A DNA stretch of 64,000 nt from Flavobacteriaceae bacterium (lineage in GTDB: Bacteria > Bacteroidota > Bacteroidia > Flavobacteriales > Flavobacteriaceae), in NCBI GenBank assembly GCA_013373385.1, contig JABXHX010000007.1:186001-250000 (forward strand), read 5' to 3'. Each line of letters opens with the position of its first letter. The first letter of the stretch is position 1. A program made the position numbers and the translations under genes. The notes beneath the pieces were generated by a model. That model saw nothing but the letters and a program-made list of their open reading frames with translations. It did not search any database and was not told the origin of the DNA. Positions 55,158-63,754 of the stretch are shown here, piece after piece.

Positions 55158-55187
55158 CAAATATATAATACATTTTAGTTTTACCAA
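55158..55187 (-). promoter_or_regulatory. Consensus promoter of tRNA-Val
   Basis: On the minus strand: TTG (55185-55187, within TTTTGG), 19-bp spacer, then TATATTTG (55158-55165), a full match to TAnnTTTG. It is the best match in the window and ends 17 bp before the tRNA 5' end. Confidence 0.85.
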
Positions 55188-55206
55188 AAGAAAAAATGAA
55201 TTTATT

Positions 55207-56415
55207 TTAAATTATTTCTGCTACTACAAAAGTACTACCTCCAACATAAATGATATCTTCTTGATTTGCTGTATCTAATGCTTTTTTAAACGCACTTTTT
55301 ACTGAAGAAAAATTTTCTCCAATCAATCCGAATTCTGTTGCGGTTTCTTTCAATTCTACTTCTGAAAGTCCTCTTGGAATATTTGGTTTGCAAAAATAAT
55401 AGCTAGCCTCAGTTGGAAAAAGTGGTAAAACCGTGGCCAAGTTTTTATCTGAAACAACTCCTAAAACAATATGTAATTTTTTATAGGACTCTCTTTTTAA
55501 CTGATGCAAAACAATTTCAAGTCCCTCTTTATTATGTGCAGTATCACAAATAACTTTTGGCTTTTCTTGTAAAACTTGCCAACGGCCTTTTAAATTGGTG
55601 TTTTTTACAACATGCAACAATCCTTTTTTGATAGTTTCATCAGTAATTGTATACTTTTTTAATTGCTTTACGGTAGCTACAGCCGTTTTCACATTACATT
55701 TTTGATAATCTCCGAGTAAATCAGTTGAGAAATTTTCTTCATTATCAGCAGCAAAAACAATTGGAGCATTACATTCATCCGCTTTAGCACTAAAAACTTT
55801 TTCTGTTTCTTTTTGACGCTCACCAATAACTACGGGAATTTTACTTTTTATAATGCCTGCTTTTTCAAAAGCAATTTCTGTCAGTGTTTCTCCTAAAAAC
55901 TGTGTATGATCTAATCCTATATTGGTAATTACCGAAACTTCTGGCGAAATAATATTGGTTGAATCTAATCTTCCACCTAATCCAACTTCGATGATGGCGA
56001 TATCTACTTTTTGGTTCTCAAAATATGCAAACGCCATACCTACTGTCATTTCAAAAAAAGACAGCCTTTGTCTTTCTAGAAAATCTTTGTGCTTCTGAAT
56101 AAAACTCACAACAAAACCTCTGGCAACTTCTTCTCCGTTAATTCTAATGCGCTCTGTAAAATTCTTTAAATGAGGTGATGTATATAAGCCAACTTTATAG
56201 CCAGCTTCTTGCAATATAGACGCGATCATGTGGCTTGTTGAGCCTTTACCATTGGTTCCTCCAACATGTACAGAAGCAAACTTTTTTTCAGGAAAACCTA
56301 ATTCTTTACTAAAAGCGATGCTATTGGTTAAATCTTTTTTAAAGGCTGTATTACCCTGTCTTTGATACATGGGTAATTGAGAAAACATCCAGTGTAAAGT
56401 TTCTTGATACGTCAT
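55207..56415 (-). CDS. folC: Folylpolyglutamate synthase/dihydrofolate synthase
   Basis: 402 residues, Mur-ligase-like fold. The P-loop HVGGTNGKGSTSHMIASIL lies near residue 45, then YTSPHLKNFTERIRI, EVGLGGRLDSTN and a CDTAHNKEGLEIV block. It adds glutamate to dihydropteroate and to folates. It is the last gene of the exbB-exbD-tonB-folC run; between tonB and folC lies a 58-bp gap with a dispersed repeat. The product appears full length. Confidence 0.94.
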   Translation of the reverse strand: MTYQETLHWMFSQLPMYQRQGNTAFKKDLTNSIAFSKELGFPEKKFASVHVGGTNGKGSTSHMIASILQEAGYKVGLYTSPHLKNFTERIRINGEEVARGFVVSFIQKHKDFLERQRLSFFEMTVGMAFAYFENQKVDIAIIEVGLGGRLDSTNIISPEVSVITNIGLDHTQFLGETLTEIAFEKAGIIKSKIPVVIGERQKETEKVFSAKADECNAPIVFAADNEENFSTDLLGDYQKCNVKTAVATVKQLKKYTITDETIKKGLLHVVKNTNLKGRWQVLQEKPKVICDTAHNKEGLEIVLHQLKRESYKKLHIVLGVVSDKNLATVLPLFPTEASYYFCKPNIPRGLSEVELKETATEFGLIGENFSSVKSAFKKALDTANQEDIIYVGGSTFVVAEII

Positions 56416-56429
56416 GTTGTTTTGATATA

Positions 56430-56458
56430 TCTCGACTCCGCTCGGTATGACATCCGGA
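56430..56458. repeat. TCTCGACTCCGCTCGGTATGACA-type dispersed repeat
   Basis: A single copy with core CTCGACTCCGCTCGGTATGA in the 58-bp gap between tonB and folC. Sequences of this kind (CTCGACTGCGCTCGAGATGACA) are scattered in many flavobacterial genomes. Only one copy is seen in this window. Confidence 0.55.
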
Positions 56459-56473
56459 ATCTGCTAATAGAAA

Positions 56474-57295
56474 TTATTTAGTTAAGGTAAACTTATAAAT
56501 GATGGTTCCTCTTTGCTTATTTGGTGCATTGGGGTCTGGATTCCAAGTTGTCTTTAAAGCTGCAGCTTTTGCAGGTTTTAATAAACAAGCAGCTGTATTT
56601 GTTGAGCCTTTAACACCTGGTGTTGCTTTAATTACCTTACCATTATTATCAACCTCTATGCTAACAACCACAATACCTTCTTCGTTACAGTCTGGTTTTT
56701 CAATAGGTTTTGACAATGCTTTTCTACCTGCTAAATTGTAATTGCTATCACCACCACTACCAGCATTACCATAATACTTACTCGATTTTGGGTCACCATT
56801 TTTAGCTCCTTTTACACCCGTATTCGTATCATCTCCCTCACCTTTATCCTCACCATCTTTAGAATTCCCTTTTAATAAACTATTTAAAATATCTTGAGAT
56901 TCTTTTGTTGGTTTTGGCTTTGGGGTTTCCTTAGGTTTTTCTACTTTTTTCTTATCAACTGGTTTCTCTTCCTTTTTCTTTTTTGGAGTTTCAACTACTG
57001 GTGCATCTTTCGTAGTTTGTGTGATTATTTTTTCTTTGATGGTTTCTTTCGGAAGAATTTCTTCTTTCTTTTCTAACTTTTCTTCTACTTTTTTAGGAGT
57101 GTTTGTCGCTTTTGATTTTATTACTGGATCACCATTACCTACATTAGAATCTCCAAAATTAATTGCCAAACCATATTCTTCTGGTGGATCTAAATAGCGT
57201 AATCCAAGATTAAAAATGGCTGCTAAAATTAATCCTAGAATGACGGCTGTAATTATTGCCGATTTTCTTTTATGTGTGGTTTCAAATAGTTTCAT
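56474..57295 (-). CDS. tonB: TonB-family energy transducer
   Basis: 273 residues. A cytoplasmic N-terminus with Lys/Arg and one membrane segment (about 14-32, AIITAVILGLILAAIFNLGL), then a long Pro/Lys/Glu-rich spacer (about 60-130), a Gly/Asp-rich stretch and a C-terminal TonB domain (VVVSIEVDNNGKVIKATPG, ending GTIIYKFTLTK). It links the ExbBD proton channel to outer-membrane TonB-dependent transporters. The Cys in KPDCNEEG and TAACLLKP is typical of Bacteroidota TonB-like proteins. Confidence 0.9.
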   Translation of the reverse strand: MKLFETTHKRKSAIITAVILGLILAAIFNLGLRYLDPPEEYGLAINFGDSNVGNGDPVIKSKATNTPKKVEEKLEKKEEILPKETIKEKIITQTTKDAPVVETPKKKKEEKPVDKKKVEKPKETPKPKPTKESQDILNSLLKGNSKDGEDKGEGDDTNTGVKGAKNGDPKSSKYYGNAGSGGDSNYNLAGRKALSKPIEKPDCNEEGIVVVSIEVDNNGKVIKATPGVKGSTNTAACLLKPAKAAALKTTWNPDPNAPNKQRGTIIYKFTLTK

Positions 57296-57347
57296 TCTTA
57301 CCTATATTAACTTCTTAACTCCATATAAAATGTTATTTTTTTTGCAG

Positions 57348-57740
57348 CTACCTACTTTTAACTGCTAAGATCATTTTTAGTTTATTTCTATTTGCGATAT
57401 CGATAATCTTCATCACTTTTTTATAAGGCACATCTTTATCTCCTCTAATAACAACTGTTTTAGCTTTGTCTTTCCCTACATTTTTTAAAATCTCTGTTTC
57501 TAAATTTGCTTCACTTACTTTGGTTTTATCAACATAAAAAAGCGATGCATTGGTAATAGAAACCGCTACCGATGTTTTATTTTCTGTCTTACCTCCTGCT
57601 TTTGGCAACAATACATCAATTGCACTTACGGTAACTAAGGTAGATGTTAACATAAAAAATATCAACAATAAAAAAACAATATCTGTCATTGAAGACATAT
57701 TGAAATTTGGATTGACTTTATTTCTTCCTCTAATATTCAT
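57348..57740 (-). CDS. exbD: Biopolymer transport protein ExbD
   Basis: 130 residues. One N-terminal membrane segment with the proton-path Asp in SSMTDIVFLLLIFFML, followed by the periplasmic domain with VVIRGDKDVPYKKVMKIID. It forms the TonB-energising channel together with ExbB. The gene lies 86 bp after exbB and 52 bp before tonB in the same direction. Confidence 0.94.
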   Translation of the reverse strand: MNIRGRNKVNPNFNMSSMTDIVFLLLIFFMLTSTLVTVSAIDVLLPKAGGKTENKTSVAVSITNASLFYVDKTKVSEANLETEILKNVGKDKAKTVVIRGDKDVPYKKVMKIIDIANRNKLKMILAVKSR

Positions 57741-57826
57741 GTATGACTTTATTTTTTCAAGTCAAGAAAGTTAAAAAGCAGAAAGGTTCCTTTTAAAACC
57801 TTGTACTTTAAACTTTTAAAACTTAT

Positions 57827-58516
57827 TTACACTGGCTCATTTAACAAGTCTAAAAACTCTACCGACACGGCTTCCATTTTATAGACTACTTTATCTGTTC
57901 TTACCACTAAATGGTTATACGCAATGTAGGCTATAATTCCTACAATTAAGCCTGCTACTGTTGTTGTCATCGCTGTATACAAACCGTCTGACAACATTTT
58001 AATATCTATTTGTCCACCAGAATTTGCTATTTCATGAATTGCAACAATCATTCCAATTACAGTACCTAAAAAGCCTATCATTGGTGCAGCACCAGCTATT
58101 GTTGCTACTACACTTACATTTTTTTCTAGTTGATAAATTTCTAACTTTCCAGAATTTTCAATTGCTTTATTAATATCATCTAATGGTTTACCAATTCTAG
58201 AAATTCCTTTGCCCACCAACCTTGCTGTTGGGGTATTCGTATTTTTACACAAATCTCTGGCTGCCTCTAATTTTCCTTCAGAGACATAATCTTTGATTTG
58301 GTTCATAAAGTTTTCATCAATTTTTGCAGCAGATTTGATAGCAAAAAAACGTTCAAAATAAATATACAATGCAACGGCTAATAGTATAAAAAGTAAACAA
58401 ATAATAATTAAACCTCCTGTACCACTTTCCATAATTAGTTTATAAATTGAAAGTGTTTTTTCTTCTGATACTGTATTTGTAACTGCATCAATATTTTCTT
58501 GTATGTACAACAACAT
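57827..58516 (-). CDS. exbB: MotA/TolQ/ExbB proton channel protein
   Basis: 229 residues with three membrane segments (about 33-53, 134-155 and 183-205). TIAGAAPMIGFLGTVIGMI and TAMTTTVAGLIVGIIAY are the conserved channel motifs. The periplasmic N-terminus is short. It is the first gene of the exbB-exbD-tonB-folC cluster. Its own promoter was not recognised in the 90 bp upstream, where the nhaD terminator lies. Confidence 0.93.
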   Translation of the reverse strand: MLLYIQENIDAVTNTVSEEKTLSIYKLIMESGTGGLIIICLLFILLAVALYIYFERFFAIKSAAKIDENFMNQIKDYVSEGKLEAARDLCKNTNTPTARLVGKGISRIGKPLDDINKAIENSGKLEIYQLEKNVSVVATIAGAAPMIGFLGTVIGMIVAIHEIANSGGQIDIKMLSDGLYTAMTTTVAGLIVGIIAYIAYNHLVVRTDKVVYKMEAVSVEFLDLLNEPV

Positions 58517-58574
58517 ATTCTTTTTAATTAATGAATTTGTAAGTTAAACGAATGAACTTCTTAAAAATTGTTCT

Positions 58575-58599
58575 AAAAAAACCCGAGAAAAACTCGGGC
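58575..58599 (-). terminator. Terminator of the dehydrogenase-nhaD operon
   Basis: On the minus strand CCCGAG-TTTTT-CTCGGG is followed by T7 (arms 58582-58587 and 58593-58598). It isolates nhaD from exbB. Confidence 0.9.
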
Positions 58600-58607
58600 T
58601 TGTCTTT

Positions 58608-60002
58608 TTATATAAGTGTTCTTATAAGCATAAAAGCAAAGGATCCTACAACAAACCCAACGAGGGCTAGCCAAGATATCTTCTTTAAATACCAAAAGAA
58701 ATCTATTTTTTCCATTCCCATTGCCACAACTCCTGCAGCAGAACCAATAATCAACATACTTCCACCTGTTCCTGCAGAAAATGCTATAAAGTGCCATAAT
58801 TCATTATCTATCGGTTCATGGAACATTCCTAAAGATGCCGCCACTAACGGAACATTATCTATAATTGCAGAACCAACACCCAAAATCATTACTACTAAAT
58901 CAGAAACACCTTTACCGTGTAGTTCTGTTCCCATCATTGGTACTGTACTTTCTAATGTTGAGGCAAAGTTGAATAGAATTCCTAAAGATTCTAGAGCTGC
59001 TACTGCCATTAATATTCCTAAGAAAAACAAAATACTTGGCATTTCTATCTTAGATAATGAGCTATGTACTGGACTGTGATGTGCATGTGCTTCAGACTCT
59101 TCATCATTATAAGTTGTCATAGAAAATTTTGCTCTACTGTAAATTTCTGCAAAGGTTGCTACTATCGCTAAAGAAAGCATCATACCAACATAGGGTGGTA
59201 AGTGTGTAATGGTTTTAAAGATTGGCACAAACACAATTGCTGCTAAACCTAAATATAACATGGTTGCGCTATGCGTACTTTTCGGTTTCTCTTCTTCTTC
59301 AACATCACTCTCAATTTCTCCTTTAAATGCGGGTAAAAAACTCGCTATAAACGATGGAATTACCATACAAAGCAATGACGGAATCAATAGGTACTCTATC
59401 AGTTTTACTGTGGTTACTTTTTTACCAATCCACAACATAGTCGTGGTTACATCTCCAATTGGAGACCATGCTCCACCTGCATTTGCAGCGATAATTATTA
59501 AACCTGCAAACCAAATTCTTGTATCTCTGTTTTTAATTATTTTTTGTAAAATAGAAATTAATACAATGGTAGCCGTTAGGTTATCAATAATTGCTGACAG
59601 GAAAAAAGCTAAGAAAGAAAAAATCCATAAAATTTTCTTTTTACTTTTAGTCTTAACATAACTTTTAATAGTAGAGAATCCATCAAAATAATCAATAATT
59701 TCAACAATAGTCATTGCTCCTAATAAGAAGACCAAAATTTCTGCTGTTTTACCAAGATGATGTAATAGCGTTTCTTCTACCAAATGCATCTTATCACTAT
59801 GCATTAAAGACGAAAACCCTTCTACAAGTGCATGTTTGGATGAATCAAACCAGTTAGAAAAACTATCTACACCAAGTGCAACCATAGCCCAACAAACTGC
59901 CATCATTATTAGTGCAGGTATTAATTTGTCTATCTTTAAATTGTGTTCTAGGGTAATGGCTAAATATCCAAAAACAAACACTAAAATGATAATCGTTTCC
60001 AT
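58608..60002 (-). CDS. nhaD: NhaD-type sodium:proton antiporter
   Basis: 464 residues with about 12-13 membrane segments. Landmarks of the NhaD/IT superfamily include SAIIDNLTATIVLISIL, IIAANAGGAWSPIGDVTTTMLWI and SAIIDNVPLVAASLGM, the two symmetric S-A-I-I-D-N motifs with cation-binding Asp-Asn. A His-rich cytoplasmic loop (EAHAHHSPVHSS) lies at about residue 303. It expels Na+ or Li+ in exchange for H+. It follows the amino-acid dehydrogenase gene by 13 bp. Confidence 0.93.
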   Translation of the reverse strand: METIIILVFVFGYLAITLEHNLKIDKLIPALIMMAVCWAMVALGVDSFSNWFDSSKHALVEGFSSLMHSDKMHLVEETLLHHLGKTAEILVFLLGAMTIVEIIDYFDGFSTIKSYVKTKSKKKILWIFSFLAFFLSAIIDNLTATIVLISILQKIIKNRDTRIWFAGLIIIAANAGGAWSPIGDVTTTMLWIGKKVTTVKLIEYLLIPSLLCMVIPSFIASFLPAFKGEIESDVEEEEKPKSTHSATMLYLGLAAIVFVPIFKTITHLPPYVGMMLSLAIVATFAEIYSRAKFSMTTYNDEESEAHAHHSPVHSSLSKIEMPSILFFLGILMAVAALESLGILFNFASTLESTVPMMGTELHGKGVSDLVVMILGVGSAIIDNVPLVAASLGMFHEPIDNELWHFIAFSAGTGGSMLIIGSAAGVVAMGMEKIDFFWYLKKISWLALVGFVVGSFAFMLIRTLI

Positions 60003-60015
60003 AATTCTTGTATAA

Positions 60016-61248
60016 TTAGATTAGTTGTTTTAACGCTATCTCAAACGCTGTTTTACAAATTGCTATTGTATTTGTATTCTTATCAAATGTTTTTTGCAAT
60101 GCTTTTCTAATCGTTTCTGACGTGTCTTTAAAGATTGCTTCGTCTTGCATTGGCAATTGCACTCTAGACTCCATCAAATATGCAAAAACTCTCGCAATTC
60201 CACAATTTGAAATAAAATCTGGCAACAAACTTACTTTTGAATCTGTATACTCCATAATTGGCCCAAAGAAAATTTCTTTATCTGCAAATGGCACATTTGC
60301 TCCTGGAGAAATTACTTCTAAACCAGAAGCTATCATTTGCTGCACTTGCTCTTTAGAAACCAATCTAGATGCTGCTGCAGGAATAAATATTTCTGCCGAT
60401 AAAGACCATATCTTTTGATTGATTTCATCAAACGGAATCATATTTTCTGCCACTAACTTATTGCCATCTTTATTTAAAAACAAGGCAGTCATTTCTTCTA
60501 AGGTAAATCCTGCTTCATTAATTACACCACCATCTCTATCTATAATTCCAACTACTTTTGCACCTAATTGTGTTAAATAATATGCTGCGGCAGAACCTAC
60601 ATTACCAAAGCCTTGTACAATGGCTTTTTTTCCTTCAATCTCTCCACCATAAATTGAATAATAATGCTTCACCGCTTCTGCTACACCATATCCTGTTAGC
60701 ATATCTGCAACCGTATATTTTCTACTTAAATCTGGAGAAAACTTTTTATCTTCTATAATTTTTATAACTCCCTGACGTAACTGTCCTATTCTGTTGATTT
60801 TATCTGCTTCTGTAGGTTTAAAATGTCCATTAAAAATGCCTTCTTGCGGATGCCAAACACCACAGTCTTCCGTAATTGGAATGACATCTTTATCTGCATC
60901 AACATTCAAATCTCCTCCTGTTCCATAATAGTGTTTTAACAATGGAGTAACTGCTTTAAACCAACGTTTTAACACATCTTTACTTCTAGGGTCATTCGGA
61001 TCAAAATTAATTCCAGATTTTGCACCGCCAATTGCTGGGCCAGATACCGTAAATTTCACTTCCATCGTTTTTGCTAAAGACAATACTTCGTTCATATCTA
61101 AGCCTTTACGCATTCTTGTTCCACCTCCTGCAGCTCCACCTCTTAACGAGTTTATCACAGTCCATCCTTCTGCATCAGTTTCTGGGTCTTTCCAATTAAA
61201 TACTATTTCTGGTTGTTTATTTTCGTATTTTTTTAATAAGTCTTTCAT
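60016..61248 (-). CDS. Glu/Leu/Phe/Val dehydrogenase
   Basis: 410 residues. The dimerisation domain has the Gly-rich GGAAGGGTRMRKGL and the catalytic-Lys region IGGAKSGINFDP. The NAD(P) domain shows VQGFGNVGSAAAYYL and SPGANVPFADKE. Family members deaminate glutamate or branched/aromatic amino acids to 2-oxo acids and ammonia; substrate choice is not decided by these motifs. It is operonic with nhaD (13-bp gap). The upstream 170 bp hold no strong promoter match. Confidence 0.9.
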   Translation of the reverse strand: MKDLLKKYENKQPEIVFNWKDPETDAEGWTVINSLRGGAAGGGTRMRKGLDMNEVLSLAKTMEVKFTVSGPAIGGAKSGINFDPNDPRSKDVLKRWFKAVTPLLKHYYGTGGDLNVDADKDVIPITEDCGVWHPQEGIFNGHFKPTEADKINRIGQLRQGVIKIIEDKKFSPDLSRKYTVADMLTGYGVAEAVKHYYSIYGGEIEGKKAIVQGFGNVGSAAAYYLTQLGAKVVGIIDRDGGVINEAGFTLEEMTALFLNKDGNKLVAENMIPFDEINQKIWSLSAEIFIPAAASRLVSKEQVQQMIASGLEVISPGANVPFADKEIFFGPIMEYTDSKVSLLPDFISNCGIARVFAYLMESRVQLPMQDEAIFKDTSETIRKALQKTFDKNTNTIAICKTAFEIALKQLI

Positions 61249-61419
61249 ATTCTGTATTAGTAATTCAAATTCTGTCTATTAGTTTAATTGATTAAGAAAC
61301 AGTTAACGTTGATTCATTCTTTAAATCGAATTATAATAAAATGTAGTTCTGTTAGATAAAATCTAGCACACACAAACTTAATGCAAAAAAACGATTACCC
61401 CAATAAAAAGAAGCTGCTT

Positions 61420-62487
61420 TTAAGAAAAATTTGGAGTAAAAATTTTTCCCGAACTGTGATTTTTTTTCGCCCCCGTTACACTTTGTAAGCAATTTACTTG
61501 ATTATCAAGCTTTAACACCCCTATTAAAGCAAATATTAAGGCTTCTTTATATTCTATAAGTTGATCATTTGGAATAACTATGTTTGCTTCTGACAATGCA
61601 TTTACTCTACCAATTAAATACGTATTATATGCACCACCTCCAGTTATAAATACGTTTTTTTTACCACTTAATATTCTTGCTATTTGAACAGCAACATGCT
61701 CTGTAAATGTTCTTAACACATCTTTTATTGATAACTTGTAGGTGTTAATTATTGGAAATATGTACTCTTGCACCCACTCTAGTCCTAAAGATTTTGGAGG
61801 CTTTTTATGATAATATTCTAGCGCATTTAAAGTATTGAGCAAGTCTTCATTTACTGCTCCGCTAGACGCTATCATTCCTTTATCATCAAAAGGGAGATTC
61901 ATTTTTTTTACATAATGATTTAGTACTATATTTATAGGACAAATATCAAATGCGATTCTTTCATTATTTTGATTGAATGATATATTTGCAAATCCTCCTA
62001 AGTTTACACAAGAACTGTATTGGTTGAAAAGTAATTCATCTCCAATAGGCACTAATGGCGCTCCTTGTCCGCCTAACGCAACATCTTGTGTTCTAAAATC
62101 GCACACAACTTTTACTTTTGTTGCATCAGTCAAAACTTGTCCATTACCAATCTGTAAGGTGATTCCCTTTGCTGGCTGATGCAAAATTGTATGGCCATGG
62201 GAAGCTATAAAATCAATCTTTTCTATTTGATGCTCATTGATAAAATCGTTCACATACTCAGCAAGCAACTGTCCGTATTGTATATCTAACTCATCTAAAT
62301 CGCTCTTAGAAAAATGAATTGCAGCAGCCAACTGTTGCTGCCATTTTTTTGAATATGACTTTGTTTCTGAATAGATGATTTCAAAATTTTGAACTTGTTG
62401 TTTGTCAAATTTTACATACACCAAATCCAATCCATCTAAAGAAGTACCAGACATTAATCCTATTACATGTGTAAAACTCTTATTCAT
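61420..62487 (-). CDS. anmK: Anhydro-N-acetylmuramic acid kinase
   Basis: 355 residues. ATP-site motif VIGLMSGTSLDGLDLVYV at the N-terminus, then SHGHTILHQPAKGITLQIGNG, DFRTQDVALGGQGAPLVPIGD and VFITGGGAYNTYLIGR, all of the AnmK family. It opens and phosphorylates 1,6-anhydro-MurNAc to MurNAc-6-phosphate in cell-wall recycling. Its promoter overlaps that of the divergent acyl-CoA dehydrogenase gene. Confidence 0.95.
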   Translation of the reverse strand: MNKSFTHVIGLMSGTSLDGLDLVYVKFDKQQVQNFEIIYSETKSYSKKWQQQLAAAIHFSKSDLDELDIQYGQLLAEYVNDFINEHQIEKIDFIASHGHTILHQPAKGITLQIGNGQVLTDATKVKVVCDFRTQDVALGGQGAPLVPIGDELLFNQYSSCVNLGGFANISFNQNNERIAFDICPINIVLNHYVKKMNLPFDDKGMIASSGAVNEDLLNTLNALEYYHKKPPKSLGLEWVQEYIFPIINTYKLSIKDVLRTFTEHVAVQIARILSGKKNVFITGGGAYNTYLIGRVNALSEANIVIPNDQLIEYKEALIFALIGVLKLDNQVNCLQSVTGAKKNHSSGKIFTPNFS

Positions 62488-62492
62488 ATCAG

Positions 62493-62523
62493 TAAAAATA
62501 CTAAAAGGTTATTGATAATTCAA
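62493..62523 (-). promoter_or_regulatory. Promoter of anmK
   Basis: On the minus strand TTG (62521-62523), 20-bp spacer, TATTTTTA (62493-62500), one mismatch from TAnnTTTG. The -7 element ends 5 bp before the ATG, so the leader is very short or absent. Confidence 0.5.
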
Positions 62524-62542
62524 CATCTAAAATGTATCTTTG
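62512..62542 (+). promoter_or_regulatory. Promoter of the acyl-CoA dehydrogenase gene
   Basis: TTG (62512-62514), 20-bp spacer and TATCTTTG (62535-62542), a full match to TAnnTTTG, 32 bp before the start. Its -33 side overlaps the anmK promoter by 12 bp. Confidence 0.7.
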
Positions 62543-62574
62543 AGGGCATTTATTACGAATTTAATAATATTAAA

Positions 62575-63717
62575 ATGAACTTTAACCTTACAGAAGAGCA
62601 CTTAATGATACAACAAGCTGCTCGAGATTTTGCGCAAACTGAGTTGTTACCTGGAGTTATTGAAAGAGATGAAAAGCAACAGTTCCCAAATGAATTGGTA
62701 AAAAAAATGGGAGATTTAGGTTTTTTAGGTGTCATGGTAGACCCTAAATATGGCGGTAGTGGAATGGATGCTATTTCTTACGTATTAATTATGGAAGAGC
62801 TTTCAAAAATAGATGCTTCTGCTTCGGTAATAGTTTCTGTAAATAATTCTTTAGTTTGTTATGGATTAGAAGCTTATGGATCTGAAAAACAAAAGCAAAA
62901 ATATTTAACCAAACTAGCTACTGGCGAATTTGTTGGAGCCTTTTGTTTAAGTGAGCCTGAAGCAGGCTCTGATGCAACTTCGCAAAGCACTACTGCTATA
63001 GATAAAGGTGATCATTACCTAATTAATGGAACAAAAAACTGGATTACTAGTGGTGGTAGAGCAGATGTGTACTTGGTAATTGCTCAGACAGATAGAAGCA
63101 AAGGACATAGAGGTATCAATGCTTTTATTGTTGAAAAAGGTACAGAAGGATTTCACATTGGTCCAAAAGAAGATAAATTAGGAATTAGAGGAAGCGATAC
63201 ACATACTTTGCAATTTAATGATGTAAAAGTTCCGAAAGAAAATAGAATTGGTGAAGACGGATTTGGATTTAAGTTTGCTATGAAAACCTTATCTGGCGGA
63301 CGTATAGGTATTGCAGCTCAAGCGTTGGGAATTGCTTCCGGAGCTTATGAATTGGCTTTAAAATATTCTAAAGAACGTAAGGCTTTTGGAAAAGAAATTT
63401 ACAATCATCAAGCAATTGCTTTTAAATTGGCTGATATGTATACAGAAATCAATGCCGCACGTCATTTAGTAATGAAAGCAGCTTGGGATAAAGATCAAGG
63501 AAATAATTATGACATGTCAAGCGCTATGGCAAAACTATATGCATCTAAAGTTGCCATGGAACAAACTGTAGAAGCGGTACAAATTCATGGAGGGAATGGT
63601 TTTGTTAAAGAATACCATGTAGAGCGTTTGATGCGTGACGCAAAAATTACGCAAATATACGAAGGAACTTCAGAGATACAGAAGATAGTCATTTCAAGAG
63701 GAATTACAAGAGGCTAA
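62575..63717 (+). CDS. Acyl-CoA dehydrogenase
   Basis: 380 residues from the ATG at 62575 (MNFNLTEEHLMIQQA); a longer in-frame reading extends through the promoter and is rejected. FAD-dependent fold with CLSEPEAGSDATS, NWITSGGRADVYL, the C-terminal QIHGGNGFVKEYHVERLMRD and the catalytic Glu in IYEGTSEIQK. It fits short-chain acyl-CoA dehydrogenases, which carry out the first step of beta-oxidation or amino acid breakdown. The exact chain length is not decided. Confidence 0.95.
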   Translation: MNFNLTEEHLMIQQAARDFAQTELLPGVIERDEKQQFPNELVKKMGDLGFLGVMVDPKYGGSGMDAISYVLIMEELSKIDASASVIVSVNNSLVCYGLEAYGSEKQKQKYLTKLATGEFVGAFCLSEPEAGSDATSQSTTAIDKGDHYLINGTKNWITSGGRADVYLVIAQTDRSKGHRGINAFIVEKGTEGFHIGPKEDKLGIRGSDTHTLQFNDVKVPKENRIGEDGFGFKFAMKTLSGGRIGIAAQALGIASGAYELALKYSKERKAFGKEIYNHQAIAFKLADMYTEINAARHLVMKAAWDKDQGNNYDMSSAMAKLYASKVAMEQTVEAVQIHGGNGFVKEYHVERLMRDAKITQIYEGTSEIQKIVISRGITRG

Positions 63718-63724
63718 ATAAAAC

Positions 63725-63754
63725 AAAAGGCTTGAGTAGTCTCAAGCCTTTTTT
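63725..63754. terminator. Bidirectional terminator between acyl-CoA dehydrogenase and truA
   Basis: AAAAGGCTTGAG and its reverse complement (63725-63736 with 63741-63752) around loop TAGT. It serves both convergent genes, and the truA stop codon lies in its right flank. Confidence 0.9.

Noticed and set aside
57783..57802. Attenuator hairpin between exbB and exbD
   Set aside because: The AAGGTT/AACCTT stem has only six pairs and no T run. It is too weak to support a regulatory site.
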